Notes under the pieces: model-generated
Told to the model about the DNA's origin: nothing
Database searches by the model: none
What the model saw: the letters and a program-made list of their open reading frames with translations, nothing else
Part shown: piece after piece, positions 16,334 through 25,404 of the stretch
Numbering within the stretch: position 1 is the stretch's first letter
Layout of the letters: every line of letters starts with the position of its first letter
NCBI RefSeq assembly: GCF_013003965.1
Contig: NZ_CP053069.1
Coordinates: 4,185,419-4,249,418, forward strand
Direction of reading: 5' to 3'
Source: Usitatibacter rugosus
GTDB taxonomy: Bacteria; Pseudomonadota; Gammaproteobacteria; Burkholderiales; Usitatibacteraceae
Length of the DNA: 64,000 bases
Made by a program: the position numbers and the translations under genes

Positions 16334-17260
16334 CTATTTCTTGAGCACCGCGCGGTCCCAGGGCGGGTTCGGCGGCACGACGGTGGCGAGGAAATCCAGG
16401 AAGGCGCGAACGCGAGCGGCGAGGTGGCGGTTGGGGAGGTAGACCGCGGAGACGGGCGGCCCGAGCGTCACGAAGTCGGGCATCACGACCTTGAGCTTCC
16501 CGGACTTCACCGCATCGACGGCAATGAAAGTCGCCACCGAGACGATGCCCTCGCCCTTCAGCGCGGCGTCCACCAGCGCCTCGGAGTTGTTCACGTTCAA
16601 CCGTCCCACGAACGTCCTGGCGAATCGCACTCCACGATGCGCGAAGGGCCACTCGCGATGGCGGCCGAGGGACGGGATCCAGTACGTGAGGCAGCGATGG
16701 TTCTCGAGGTCCTCGGGCTTCTTCGGCGTGCCGTGCTTCGCGAGGTACGCGGGCGAGGCGCAGGTGACGAAGCGGATGTCGTAGATCTTGCGGGCGATGA
16801 CGCGCGAATCCGGAACATCCCCGATCCGAACGGCCACATCCAGCCCCTCGTCGGCGAAATCGACGACGCGATCGGACAGGTCCACGTCGAGCGTGAGGTC
16901 CGGGTGAGCCTTGAGGAACGCCTGCACCTTGGGCAGTACGACGAGGCGGCCGAAGGCCAGCGGCATCTGGATGCGAAGTCGCCCGCGCAACTGCAGGCGG
17001 CCGCGCGTCATCAGCTCTTCGGCTTCCTGGATGTCGTCGAGGATTCGCCGGCAGCGCTCGAGGAATGCCTGGCCGTCATTGGTGAGGGCGACGCTGCGCG
17101 TGGTGCGGTTGAAGAGCTTCACGCCGAGGCGCGATTCGAGGCGCGCGATGGCCTTGGAGACGGCCGGCCCGGACATGTCCAGCTGCTGCGCCGTGGCCTT
17201 GAAGCTGCCGCTGTCGGCGAGGCGCACGAAGGCGCCGAGGTCCGCGAGGTTGTCGAGCAT
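16334..17260 (-). CDS. LysR family transcriptional regulator
   Basis: A 308-residue LysR-type regulator. The N-terminal winged helix-turn-helix covers about residues 5-62 (F-V-R-L-A-D-S-G-S-F then A-V-S-K-A-I-A-R-L-E), with the substrate-binding domain behind it. It is divergent to the MmgE/PrpD operon at 17368 and lies 119 bases upstream of the Bug-lyase-LeuCD operon on its own strand. That placement suggests it controls both arms of the carboxylate island. A T-N11-A operator candidate lies at 17268-17282. Confidence 0.92.
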   Translation of the reverse strand: MLDNLADLGAFVRLADSGSFKATAQQLDMSGPAVSKAIARLESRLGVKLFNRTTRSVALTNDGQAFLERCRRILDDIQEAEELMTRGRLQLRGRLRIQMPLAFGRLVVLPKVQAFLKAHPDLTLDVDLSDRVVDFADEGLDVAVRIGDVPDSRVIARKIYDIRFVTCASPAYLAKHGTPKKPEDLENHRCLTYWIPSLGRHREWPFAHRGVRFARTFVGRLNVNNSEALVDAALKGEGIVSVATFIAVDAVKSGKLKVVMPDFVTLGPPVSAVYLPNRHLAARVRAFLDFLATVVPPNPPWDRAVLKK

Positions 17261-17267
17261 GGGATTC

Positions 17268-17282
17268 GTAACCCGGTGTTAC
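17268..17282. promoter_or_regulatory. Candidate LysR operator (T-N11-A) between divergent genes
   Basis: GTAAC-CCGGT-GTTAC is a perfect inverted repeat whose inner T and A are separated by 11 bases, the classical LysR-type binding motif. It lies eight bases upstream of the LysR start codon and 86 bases before the first MmgE/PrpD gene. A longer inverted repeat, GGATTC at 17262 with GAATCC at 17292, surrounds it. Confidence 0.5.
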
Positions 17283-17367
17283 CAGTGAACTGAATCCTAG
17301 CCCATTTATTTACCACCCGCGCGGTTCCTATCATCGCGGTTCCGCCTCGGCTCCATTCCTATAAAAC

Positions 17368-18768
17368 ATGAGCACCACCCTGCCGCCCCTGCAGGAGCAC
17401 GCCACGCGCGACCTCGCGCGCTTCGGCTCGTCCCTCCAGTTCGACCAGATCCCTCCGGAAGCCGTCCAGCGCATGAAATCCTCCGTGCTGGACAGCCTGG
17501 GCTGCTGCCTCTTCGGCGCCACCCTGCCGTGGACGAAGAAAGTCGCGGAGCTGGCCGACCTCGAGGGCGCGAAGCCGGTCGCCTCGCTGATCGGCATGGG
17601 CCGCAAGACCTCCGCCGCACTCGCCGCACTCGTGAACGGAACCTCGGGCCACGCCTTCGAGCTGGACGACATCCACAAGGAATCGATCCTCCACGCGGGC
17701 ACCCTCACGACGCCCGTCGGCATCGCGCTCGCCGAAGAAGCCGGCCGCGGGAGCGGCAAGGACCTCATCACCGCGATGGTCGCGGGCTACGAGATCGCCA
17801 CGCGCATCGGCAACGGCGCGACGATGGATCTCTTCATGCGTGGCTTCCATCCGCAAGGGACGACGGGCGCCTTCGCGTCCGGTGCCACGGCCGCCCGCAT
17901 GCTCGGCCTCGATGCGACGCGGTTCCAGCACGCGCTCGGCGTCGCGGGCTCGCTCGGCGCCGGCCTCATGGCGGCCCAGGAGGGCGCAATGGTGAAGCGC
18001 CTGCACTGCGGCCACGCATCGCAAGTGGGCGTCTACGCCGCCAAGCTCGCCGCGAAGGATTTCACCGGCATCGTCGACATCGTCGAGGCGCCCTATGGCG
18101 GCTTCGTCTCGTCGCACTCCACCAAGCCGAATCCCGCGCGCCTCACCGACGGCCTCGGCACGAAGTGGGAGACGCTGCAGGTCGGCTACAAGCCCCACGC
18201 GAGCGTGACCAGCATCCACAGCGCGCTCGATGCGCTGAAGGAAATCATGGTCGAGAACAAGCTCGCGGCCGACGACATCGCGGCCGTGGACACGGGCCTC
18301 TCGCCGATGACGTACGTGCACTGCGCCTGGGAGTACAAGGCGCAAGGCGTCACCGCCGCGCAGATGAACCTCTTCTACGGCATGGCCGTGATCGCCTACG
18401 ACGGTGTGGCCTTCACCTCGCAGTATCAGGAATCGCGATTGAAGGACCCGAAGATCCTGGGTTTCATTGCGAGGCAGAAGGCGTACGTGGACAAGGAGAT
18501 CGAGGCGATGGGCAAGGATTTCCGCCACGCCTGCCGCGTGAAGGTCACGACGAAGGACGGCCGCACCTTCGAGAAGCTGGCGCTGCATCGCCGTGGCAGT
18601 CCGGAGAAGCCGCTCACGCCCGCGGAGATCGTCGACAAGTTCTACAACGTTGTCGCACCTTGCATGGCCCGCGGCGATGCGCAGCGCGTCGTCGAGGTCG
18701 TCGATCGCCTCGAAACGCTGCCCGATCTCAAGCCACTGATCGAAGCCATAGCTCAACCCGTCAAATAG
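17368..18768 (+). CDS. MmgE/PrpD family protein, paralogue 1
   Basis: A 466-residue member of the MmgE/PrpD family (2-methylcitrate dehydratase, cis-aconitate decarboxylase and iminodisuccinate epimerase relatives). Conserved segments are E-L-D-D-I-H-K near residues 96-102, G-F-H-P-Q-G-T-T-G-A near 160-169 and V-K-R-L-H-C-G-H near 209-216, all consistent with an intact active site. It opens the eleven-gene plus-strand run. Because the family covers several reactions, a dehydratase, decarboxylase or epimerase role on a di- or tricarboxylate are all possible. Confidence 0.88.
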   Translation: MSTTLPPLQEHATRDLARFGSSLQFDQIPPEAVQRMKSSVLDSLGCCLFGATLPWTKKVAELADLEGAKPVASLIGMGRKTSAALAALVNGTSGHAFELDDIHKESILHAGTLTTPVGIALAEEAGRGSGKDLITAMVAGYEIATRIGNGATMDLFMRGFHPQGTTGAFASGATAARMLGLDATRFQHALGVAGSLGAGLMAAQEGAMVKRLHCGHASQVGVYAAKLAAKDFTGIVDIVEAPYGGFVSSHSTKPNPARLTDGLGTKWETLQVGYKPHASVTSIHSALDALKEIMVENKLAADDIAAVDTGLSPMTYVHCAWEYKAQGVTAAQMNLFYGMAVIAYDGVAFTSQYQESRLKDPKILGFIARQKAYVDKEIEAMGKDFRHACRVKVTTKDGRTFEKLALHRRGSPEKPLTPAEIVDKFYNVVAPCMARGDAQRVVEVVDRLETLPDLKPLIEAIAQPVK

Positions 18769-18769
18769 A

Positions 18770-18784
18770 TGGGGTCAGACCCCA
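18770..18784. repeat. TGGGGTCAGACCCCA palindrome
   Basis: A perfect 7-1-7 inverted repeat squeezed between the stop of paralogue 1 (18768) and the start of paralogue 2 (18792). It is the short core of the GGGGTC repeat family, here flanked by ATAGA and ATTAAA rather than AATAAA and TTTATT. Confidence 0.8.
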
Positions 18785-18791
18785 ATTAAAT

Positions 18792-20132
18792 ATGAGCACT
18801 TACGCAGAGAAACTCGCCACCCGATTCACCGGACTCAAGTACGCCGCGCTGCCCGAGAACACGACGCATGGCGTGAAGCGCCTGCTGCTGGACTACCTCG
18901 GCGTGGCCGTCGGCGGCAGCCAGCACGACAGCGGCGAGGCCGCGCGGGCCTTCGCGAAGCACGAAGGCGGCAAGGGGCCGGCGCGGATCATCGGCGACAA
19001 CGCGAGCGTCTCGATGACCACCGCCGCGTTCGCCAACGCCATCTCCTCGCACTCGCTGGAGCTGGACGACATCGATGTCCTCGCGCTCTTCCACTTCAGC
19101 CCGCCCGTCTACTCCTCGGCGCTCGCCGCCGCGGAAGGTTCCAGCGCGAACGGCAAGGACCTCATCGTGGCCCTGGCCGCGGGCTGCGAAATGATGGAAC
19201 GCGCGAGCCGCGCCGCGAATCCCTCGATGCGCAACCGCGGCTTCCACACCACGCCGAACGCGGGCGTCTTCGGCTCCACGATCGCCGCGGCGAAGATGCT
19301 GAAGCTGAACGCCGCGAAGACCGTCTCCGCCCTCGGCATGGCGGGCGCGCAGTCGGCCGGCCTGATGGAGATGTACGGCCCGTCGATGCAGAAGCGCTTC
19401 AACCCCGGTCCCGCGGCGCGCAGCGGCATCACCAGCGCGCTGATGGCGAAGCTCGGCTTCACCGGCACGGCGCTCGTCTTCGAGGGCGAACGCGGCTGGC
19501 TCAACGCCTACAGCGACCAGCGCAAGCCGCACGCCCTCGACGAAGGCCTGGACGGCGACTACCCGCTCGACATCGAGTTCAAGCCCTACTCGTGCGCGCG
19601 CCCCATCCACAACGCGATCGACTGCGCGCTGGAGATCCGCAAGCAACCCGGCTTCGACCCCAAGAAGGTGACCTCGATCGACATCGAGCGCCACGAGGAC
19701 TGGTCCAAGTACCACCGCAACGCAACGCCGACCACGTACCACGAGGCGCAGGTGTCGCTGCCCTTCTCCGTCGCCGTCGCGATGCTCGAGGGCAAGGCAC
19801 TGCTGAAGCAGTACTCGGACAAGAACATCCGCAACGCCGACGTAAAGCGCCTTTCGGCCCTCGCGCGGTTCGAGACCGTGCGCCTCCCGCGCGGCGTGTC
19901 GGTCCGCATCACCGTCACGCAATCCGACGGGATGATCTACACCTCGCAGGTCGACTATCCCAAGGGCTCGATCCAGAACTCGATGAGCGACGACGAGCTG
20001 CGCGTGAAGTTCGACAGCCTCGCCTCGCCGGTGATCGGTGCGAAGAAAGCGACGGCGCTCGCGGACATGGCGATGAACGTGGAGAAGGTCGCCTCGATCT
20101 CCGAAATGCTGAAGCTCACGATCGTAAGGTGA
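18792..20132 (+). CDS. MmgE/PrpD family protein, paralogue 2
   Basis: A 446-residue MmgE/PrpD protein. It has L-E-L-D-D-I-D near residues 78-84 where paralogue 1 has L-D-D-I-H, and G-F-H-T-T-P-N-A-G and Q-K-R-F-N-P-G further on. The change of the acidic/His loop and the N in place of H after K-R-F suggest a different substrate or reaction from paralogue 1. It starts 23 bases after paralogue 1, with the repeat at 18770 between them, and is followed by a lactonase-like hydrolase. Confidence 0.87.
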   Translation: MSTYAEKLATRFTGLKYAALPENTTHGVKRLLLDYLGVAVGGSQHDSGEAARAFAKHEGGKGPARIIGDNASVSMTTAAFANAISSHSLELDDIDVLALFHFSPPVYSSALAAAEGSSANGKDLIVALAAGCEMMERASRAANPSMRNRGFHTTPNAGVFGSTIAAAKMLKLNAAKTVSALGMAGAQSAGLMEMYGPSMQKRFNPGPAARSGITSALMAKLGFTGTALVFEGERGWLNAYSDQRKPHALDEGLDGDYPLDIEFKPYSCARPIHNAIDCALEIRKQPGFDPKKVTSIDIERHEDWSKYHRNATPTTYHEAQVSLPFSVAVAMLEGKALLKQYSDKNIRNADVKRLSALARFETVRLPRGVSVRITVTQSDGMIYTSQVDYPKGSIQNSMSDDELRVKFDSLASPVIGAKKATALADMAMNVEKVASISEMLKLTIVR

Positions 20133-20134
20133 AG

Positions 20135-20161
20135 CTGGATTCCCGCCTTCGCGGGAATGAC
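20135..20161. repeat. TTCCCGCC-type palindrome
   Basis: CTGGATTCCCGCCTTCGCGGG followed by AATGAC is the reverse-oriented copy of the unit at 14280. It fills the gap between paralogue 2 and the hydrolase gene at 20180. Confidence 0.8.
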
Positions 20162-20179
20162 ACGAGTGATGGACGACGA

Positions 20180-20992
20180 ATGACCCTGCCGACGTACGAA
20201 GTCCTCGCCCTGAAATACGCCTGGCGCAAAGCCCGGCGGAAGGACCTCTTCATCGGCGGCGACCCGCACGACGCGGACACGACCATGGACTACTTCCTCT
20301 GGGTGGTTCGTACGCCCGAGCACACGTTCGTCGTGGACACCGGCTTCAACCAGGACATGGCCGACAAGCGCCACCGCACGCTGCTGCGCACGCCCGTGGA
20401 AGCCTTGCAGCTCGTGGGCGTGGACGCGAAGGCCGTTGAGCACGTGATCGTCACGCACTTCCACAACGACCACATCGGCGCCTGGGACTCGTTCCCGAAC
20501 GCGACTTTCCACCTGCAGGAGAGCGAGATGGACTTCTCGACCGGCCGCTCGATGCGCCACGAGCGCTTCAACCGTGCCGTCGAGCCCGACCACGTGTGCG
20601 GCCTCGTGCGGAAGGTCTACGAGAAGAAGGTGACCTTCCACGATGGCGATGGCGAAATCGCACCGGGCCTCTCCGTGCACCGCGTCGGCGGCCACACGAA
20701 GGGCATGCAGGCGGTGCGCGTGCACACGAAGCGCGGCTGGATCGTGCTCGCGAGCGACGCCTCGCACTACTACGAGCACTTCGAGAAGCTGCGCGCCTTC
20801 CCGCTCGTCTATCACGTCGGCGAAATGATGGAAGGCTTCGGCAAGCTCGTGATGCTCGCCGACACGCCGAGCCACGTCGTACCCGGACACGACCCGCTGG
20901 TGATGCAACGCTATCCCGCGCCCACGCAGGCGCTGGAAGGCATCGCCGCGCGTCTTGATGTAGCACCCCACGAAGCGCACGGCAGTGCCTGA
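20180..20992 (+). CDS. Metallo-beta-lactamase fold hydrolase, N-acyl homoserine lactonase-like, copy 1
   Basis: A 270-residue hydrolase of the AHL-lactonase-like group. The zinc motif T-H-F-H-N-D-H is near residues 92-98, with a further His in V-G-G-H-T-K-G-M-Q, an Asp in L-A-S-D-A-S-H-Y-Y, and a C-terminal P-G-H-D-P-L-V-M-Q. Proteins of this type hydrolyse lactones or esters. In this catabolic setting a lactone or cyclic ester of the pathway acid is a better guess than a quorum signal. It is a clear paralogue of the protein at 28743. Confidence 0.87.
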   Translation: MTLPTYEVLALKYAWRKARRKDLFIGGDPHDADTTMDYFLWVVRTPEHTFVVDTGFNQDMADKRHRTLLRTPVEALQLVGVDAKAVEHVIVTHFHNDHIGAWDSFPNATFHLQESEMDFSTGRSMRHERFNRAVEPDHVCGLVRKVYEKKVTFHDGDGEIAPGLSVHRVGGHTKGMQAVRVHTKRGWIVLASDASHYYEHFEKLRAFPLVYHVGEMMEGFGKLVMLADTPSHVVPGHDPLVMQRYPAPTQALEGIAARLDVAPHEAHGSA

Positions 20993-21034
20993 ACCCACGA
21001 GGCGCACACAACAAAAGCATCACGAGGAGAATTC

Positions 21035-21985
21035 ATGAAACGCATCGCAGCCGCAGTCCTCGCCCTCGCCGCCACGGTGGCGAGCGCCGCCTTCCCCGAG
21101 AAGCCGATCAAGATGGTCGTGCCCTTCCCGCCCGGAAGCGGCACCGACATCGTCGCGCGCGAGCTCGCCGAAGGCATGGCGCGGGACCTGAAGCAGCCCG
21201 TGATCATCGACAACAAGGGCGGCGCGCAGGGAATCATCGGCATGACGACGGCGACCAGCTCGCCCGCCGACGGCTACACGATCGTGATCCTGGGCGTCAC
21301 GACCGGCGCCTCGAACGTGAGCATGTACCGGAAGCTCCCTTACGACCCGCTGAAGGACCTGACGCCCATCGGCATGATCGCCGACTCGCCGATCGTGCTC
21401 ATTGGTGGACCCAAGGTCCAGGCGAACACGCTCGAAGAGCTGGTGAAGTACGGCCGCGCCAATCCCGGCAAGCTCACCTACGGCTATGGCTCGGGCAGCG
21501 CGCAAGTCGCCGCGGCCCGCGTGGTCTCGCTCGGCAAATTCGAAGCGCTCCCGGTCGCGTACAAAGGCTCGCCGCAAGCGCTGGTCGACGTGATGAGCGG
21601 CCAGGTGGACTTCATGTTCGTGGACCTCTCCGTCGCCGTGACGCAGCTCGCCGCCGGCAAGGTGAAGGCGTACGGCGTCTCCACCAAGCAGCGCTTCCCG
21701 CAGGCGCCGCAGATTCCGTCCATCCATGAAGCCGGACTTCCGGGGTACGACCTCTCGGTCTGGTTCGGCATGGCGGCTCCCGTGGGCGTGCCGCCGGAGA
21801 TCGTCGCTCGCCTCTCGCAGGCGCTGAACGCGGCGCTGGCGAGTCCGGAGCTCGCGAAGAAATTCGAAGTGAAGGGGCTCGCGGTGAAGGCGAGCACGCC
21901 GGCGGAGTTCGGGGCTTTCATGAAGACCGAGATTGCGAGCTGGGGGACGATGATCAAGGAAGCCGGAATTCCTCCACAGGATTAA
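21035..21985 (+). CDS. Bug-type tripartite tricarboxylate receptor
   Basis: A 316-residue TctC/Bug periplasmic receptor with a signal peptide cleaved near residue 18 (A-S-A). It carries the opening F-P-E-K-P-I-K-M-V-V-P-F-P-P-G and later the family segments A-D-G-Y-T and L-P-Y-D-P-L-K-D-L. The ATG at 21035 follows an AGGAG site. Second gene group of the plus-strand operon; no TctA or TctB membrane partner is near, so the permease must be encoded elsewhere if it takes part in transport. Confidence 0.93.
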   Translation: MKRIAAAVLALAATVASAAFPEKPIKMVVPFPPGSGTDIVARELAEGMARDLKQPVIIDNKGGAQGIIGMTTATSSPADGYTIVILGVTTGASNVSMYRKLPYDPLKDLTPIGMIADSPIVLIGGPKVQANTLEELVKYGRANPGKLTYGYGSGSAQVAAARVVSLGKFEALPVAYKGSPQALVDVMSGQVDFMFVDLSVAVTQLAAGKVKAYGVSTKQRFPQAPQIPSIHEAGLPGYDLSVWFGMAAPVGVPPEIVARLSQALNAALASPELAKKFEVKGLAVKASTPAEFGAFMKTEIASWGTMIKEAGIPPQD

Positions 21986-22010
21986 GAGCAGGAAGGTTGG
22001 AAGGCCCATT

Positions 22011-22164
22011 TGAAAGGGAAGGATGGGAAGGAAAAGCGGAGGAAGGGAAGGAGATCATTAAATGGGATTGAAGTGCCGTCGCCTCGATCTCAGGCGCCGC
22101 AACCATTTCGCTTTCAGAGCTTTCCTTCCCTTCCTCCGCTTTTCCTTCCCTTCCTTCCCCTTAA
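22011..22164. repeat. Long purine/pyrimidine inverted repeat (large hairpin)
   Basis: The left arm (22011-22052) is almost all purines, including GGGAAGGAAAAGCGGAGGAA, and the right arm (22123-22164) is its near-exact complement. About 42 bases pair with roughly three mismatches and a central 28-base stretch is perfect; the loop is about 70 bases. It lies between the Bug gene and the epimerase gene on the transcribed plus strand. No protein is encoded here. It could act in termination, mRNA stability or as a recombination relic. Confidence 0.7.
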
Positions 22165-22188
22165 AACCCAACGTTTGAACTGTCGACC

Positions 22189-23187
22189 ATGAAGATCACG
22201 GGAAACAAATTCGTCATCACCGGAGGTGTCAGCCTCATCGGTTCCCACACGGCCGAAAAACTCCTTGAATCCGGCGCCCGCGAAGTCGTGCTCTTCGACA
22301 ACTACTCCCTCGGCTCCACGGACCTCATCGCGGACCTGATGAAGGACGCGCGCATCAAAGTGGTGAAGGGCGACATCCGCCAAGCCTCGGATCTCTTCGA
22401 CGCATTCAAGGACACGACCGGTGTGTTCTCCTTCGCCGCGTTCCTCACGCTGCCCCTCGGCCAGAACCCGCCGCTGGGCCTCGAGGTGAACGTGATGGGC
22501 CAGCTGAATCTCATGGAGGCCTGCCGCTACGCCGGCGTGAAGAAAGTGGTCTTCTCCTCGTCGACGGCGATCTACGGCGATCCGGGCAAGGAAGAGCTGC
22601 GCGAAGACGGCCCGATCAACTTCGCGACGTTCTCGCCCGCGGCCACGCTCTACTCCGCCACCAAGATCATCGGCGAGAACCTGGGGCGCCTCTATCACCA
22701 GCGCCACGGCATCGAGTTCGTCGGCATGCGTTATTCCACGGTGTATGGCGAGCGCCAGCACTACCGCGGCGTGAACGCGCTCTACATCATGGAGAACTAC
22801 GACCGCATCCTGCGCGGGGAGCGTCCGACGATTCCCGACGACGGGCGGGAGGTGCACGACTACATCCATGTCTCCGACGTGGCGGCGGCGAACGTGGCCG
22901 CGATGGCGAGCGACGTCTCGGGCGAGAGCTTCAACGTCTGCACCGGCAAGGCGTCCACGCTGAACGAGCTGGTGCGCGTGCTGCTGGAGGCGATGGGCTC
23001 GAAGCTCGAGCCCGAATACAGGACGGATCCGAAGGCGTTGCGGGCTTCCACGTCGACGGAGATGCATTTCAGCCGAGCCAAGGCCGAGCGCCTGCTGGGC
23101 TGGACCCCGAAGGTGGATCTGGCGGAAGGCGTGCGGCGCCTCGTGGCATGGCGGCGCGCGCAGGACACGAACAGGAGAGCGGCATGA
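22189..23187 (+). CDS. NAD-dependent epimerase/dehydratase (extended SDR)
   Basis: A 332-residue extended short-chain dehydrogenase. The nucleotide-binding segment is G-G-V-S-L-I-G-S-H near residues 12-20 and the catalytic Y-S-A-T-K lies near 155-159, preceded by S-S-S-T-A-I-Y-G. It resembles UDP-glucose 4-epimerase-type enzymes, but the setting among carboxylate genes is unusual for a nucleotide-sugar enzyme. The first glycine triad is G-G-V-S-L-I-G rather than G-x-x-G-x-x-G, which is acceptable in the family. The stop overlaps the next ATG by four bases. Confidence 0.85.
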   Translation: MKITGNKFVITGGVSLIGSHTAEKLLESGAREVVLFDNYSLGSTDLIADLMKDARIKVVKGDIRQASDLFDAFKDTTGVFSFAAFLTLPLGQNPPLGLEVNVMGQLNLMEACRYAGVKKVVFSSSTAIYGDPGKEELREDGPINFATFSPAATLYSATKIIGENLGRLYHQRHGIEFVGMRYSTVYGERQHYRGVNALYIMENYDRILRGERPTIPDDGREVHDYIHVSDVAAANVAAMASDVSGESFNVCTGKASTLNELVRVLLEAMGSKLEPEYRTDPKALRASTSTEMHFSRAKAERLLGWTPKVDLAEGVRRLVAWRRAQDTNRRAA

Positions 23188-24611
23188 CGAACATCGGCGG
23201 CAAGGAATGGCAGGCGGTGGCGACGACGAGCCAGGGCACCACGCGGCAGCTGGCCGGCTTCATCGCGAAACTGAAACCCTCGGACGTCCCGGCGCCCGTG
23301 AAGAAGATCGTGCGGAAGGCCTTCGTCGACGCGATCGGCTGCGGCCTGCACGGGCTCACGATGCCGTGGGCGCGCACCATCCACGACTTCGCCCATGAGC
23401 AGGGCGGCCCGACGGAAGCCACGATGTGGTGCGGCGGCGGCGCAAAAGTCTCGGCGATGAACGCGGCCCTCGCGGCCGGAACCGCCGTGCACTCGTTCGA
23501 CTTCGACGACCACGCGCGCGCCAAGATCCATCCGGGCGCGGTGGTGATCCCCGCGGCGCTGGCGCTCGGCGAGCGCGAGAACATCAGCGGCGAGCGGCTC
23601 ATGACGGCCATCGCCGCGGGCTACGAGACGATGATCCGTGTCTCGCTCGCGGCCAACCCCAGCTCCTCGCGCATGCGCGGCTGGCACCTCACGGGCACCA
23701 CCGGCACCTTCGGCGCCGCGGCCGCCGCGAGCGTGATCCTCGGCCTCGATGCGGAGACCACGGCGAGCGCGCTCGGCATGGCCGGCACGCAGTCGTCGGG
23801 CCTGTGGGCGTTCAACAGCGACGGCGCGATGAGCAAGCGGTTCCATCCGGGACGCGCGGCGCAGAGCGGGATCATGGCGGCACTCCTCGCGCAGCGCGGC
23901 TACCACGGCCCGCGCTTCATCCTCGAGGCTCCGGATGGCGGCTTCCTGCAGGCGACGTCCGATGAAGTCCGCATCCACGAGATCGCCGACGGCCTCGGCC
24001 GCGACTGGCGCACCGAGGGCACGTGCTTCAAGCCGTATGCGTGCTGCGGCAGCAACCATTCGAGCATCGACGCGGCGCTCGCGGTCCTCGCCGAGAACAA
24101 GCTGGAAGCGAAGGATGTGAAGCGCGTGCTGATCGGCGTCTCGCGCGTGGTCGAGACGCAGACGGGCTTCGTCTACCGCCCGACCACGGTGCTGAACGCG
24201 CAGATGAGCATCCGCTACGACGTGGCCGTGGGTATGCTGGACGGCCAGGCGTACCTCGAGCAGTTCACCGAGGAGCGGATCAAGGAACGTGACGTCGTCG
24301 ATCTCGCCTCGCGCATCGACGTGCAGGTCGATCAGGAGATGGACGCTGTCTATCCGGAGCTCTACGCCGGCAAGGTGACGGTCGAGACCCGCGACGGCCG
24401 CAAGATCGTGAAGCGCGTGGACTACTCGCGCGGCATGCCGGAGAACCCGATGGACGAGGCCGAGGTGCGCCGAAAGTTCATCTCCCTCGCCACCGCGGCG
24501 GCGGGGCCGGAGACGGCTCGCGCCATCCTCGCCATCGTGGACGCCACGCCCGAGGCCACGACGGTCCGCTCGCTCGCCACCGCGCTGGGACGGGTGAAGA
24601 TCATCGGATGA
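23184..24611 (+). CDS. MmgE/PrpD family protein, paralogue 3
   Basis: A 475-residue MmgE/PrpD protein with the fullest set of family residues in this window: S-F-D-F-D-D-H-A-R-A-K-I-H-P-G near 104-118, G-W-H-L-T-G-T-T-G-T and S-K-R-F-H-P-G-R-A-A-Q-S-G further on. This form is the closest to characterised decarboxylase and dehydratase members. The ATG at 23184 overlaps the epimerase stop, and its own stop overlaps the SDR start by four bases, so epimerase, this protein and the SDR are coupled. Confidence 0.88.
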   Translation: MTNIGGKEWQAVATTSQGTTRQLAGFIAKLKPSDVPAPVKKIVRKAFVDAIGCGLHGLTMPWARTIHDFAHEQGGPTEATMWCGGGAKVSAMNAALAAGTAVHSFDFDDHARAKIHPGAVVIPAALALGERENISGERLMTAIAAGYETMIRVSLAANPSSSRMRGWHLTGTTGTFGAAAAASVILGLDAETTASALGMAGTQSSGLWAFNSDGAMSKRFHPGRAAQSGIMAALLAQRGYHGPRFILEAPDGGFLQATSDEVRIHEIADGLGRDWRTEGTCFKPYACCGSNHSSIDAALAVLAENKLEAKDVKRVLIGVSRVVETQTGFVYRPTTVLNAQMSIRYDVAVGMLDGQAYLEQFTEERIKERDVVDLASRIDVQVDQEMDAVYPELYAGKVTVETRDGRKIVKRVDYSRGMPENPMDEAEVRRKFISLATAAAGPETARAILAIVDATPEATTVRSLATALGRVKIIG

Positions 24612-25336
24612 AGCACGCCGCCGTCACGGGCTCGGCTTCGGGCATCGGCCTCGACTGTTGCGGCGACCTGCTGGCCCGCGGCTGGCGCGTGTTCGGCCTC
24701 GACCGGGCGCACCAGTCGCATGCGCATCCAAACTTCGTGCCGATTCCGTGCGACGTGTCTTCGTCGGAATCCGTTGCGACCGCCTTCGAGATGATCGGCT
24801 CGGCCACGCAGACGCTCGACGCGCTCATCTGCTCCGCAGGCATTCTCCGCACCGGAGCGCTCCTGGGAATGTCGGAAGCGGACTTCGACGCGATCTTCGC
24901 CGTGAACACGCGCGGGCCCTGGCTTACGGCGCGCGCCGCGCTGCCGCTGCTCGAGCGCGCCGCGAAGCCCAATGATCCTGCCCGCATCGTGATGGTGGCC
25001 TCGGTCTCCGCGATCCGCCCGAAGGTGAACGGCGGTGCCTACGCGGCCTCGAAAGCGGCGCTGGTCCACATCACGAAGGTGCTCTCGGTGGAGCTCGCGT
25101 CGAAGGGCATCCTCGTCAACGCAATCGCCCCGGCAACCGTGAATACACCCATGGTGAAGGAAGTGAGCGCCGGCAGCGGATACAAGCTCTCGGGGGTTTC
25201 TCCCCTGGGGCGCATGGCGGAGCCTTCGGACTGCACGGCCGTGATCCGTTTCCTGCTCAGCAGCGACGCCAATTACCTGGCGGGCGCGATCCTGCCCATC
25301 GATGGCGGGACGTCGGCCGCATTCGACCCTCGATAG
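24608..25336 (+). CDS. SDR family oxidoreductase
   Basis: A 242-residue classical short-chain dehydrogenase. It shows T-G-S-A-S-G-I-G near residues 7-14, the N-A-G equivalent C-S-A-G-I near 77-81, a catalytic Ser in V-A-S-V-S and Y-A-A-S-K near 145-149, and ends with D-G-G-T-S. It probably oxidises or reduces a hydroxy or keto acid in the pathway. The start overlaps the stop of paralogue 3. The following 69 bases hold a palindromic repeat before the next receptor gene. Confidence 0.9.
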   Translation: MKHAAVTGSASGIGLDCCGDLLARGWRVFGLDRAHQSHAHPNFVPIPCDVSSSESVATAFEMIGSATQTLDALICSAGILRTGALLGMSEADFDAIFAVNTRGPWLTARAALPLLERAAKPNDPARIVMVASVSAIRPKVNGGAYAASKAALVHITKVLSVELASKGILVNAIAPATVNTPMVKEVSAGSGYKLSGVSPLGRMAEPSDCTAVIRFLLSSDANYLAGAILPIDGGTSAAFDPR

Positions 25337-25364
25337 CTGGTTCCCCGCCTACGCGGGGATGACG
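25337..25364. repeat. TCCCCGCC-type palindrome
   Basis: CTGGTTCCCCGCCTACGCGG followed by GGATGACG, a GC-variant of the unit at 20135. It begins right after the SDR stop codon; a fragment GCGGGATGACGACGCG follows at 25367. Confidence 0.75.
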
Positions 25365-25404
25365 AAGCGCGGGATGACGACGCGCGGAAGATAGGAGAGA
25401 AACG

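Noticed and set aside
20180-20992. Quorum-quenching AHL lactonase
   Set aside because: The fold group is shared, but the gene lies in a carboxylate-degradation run with a duplicate in the same setting; quorum signal hydrolysis is not supported by context.
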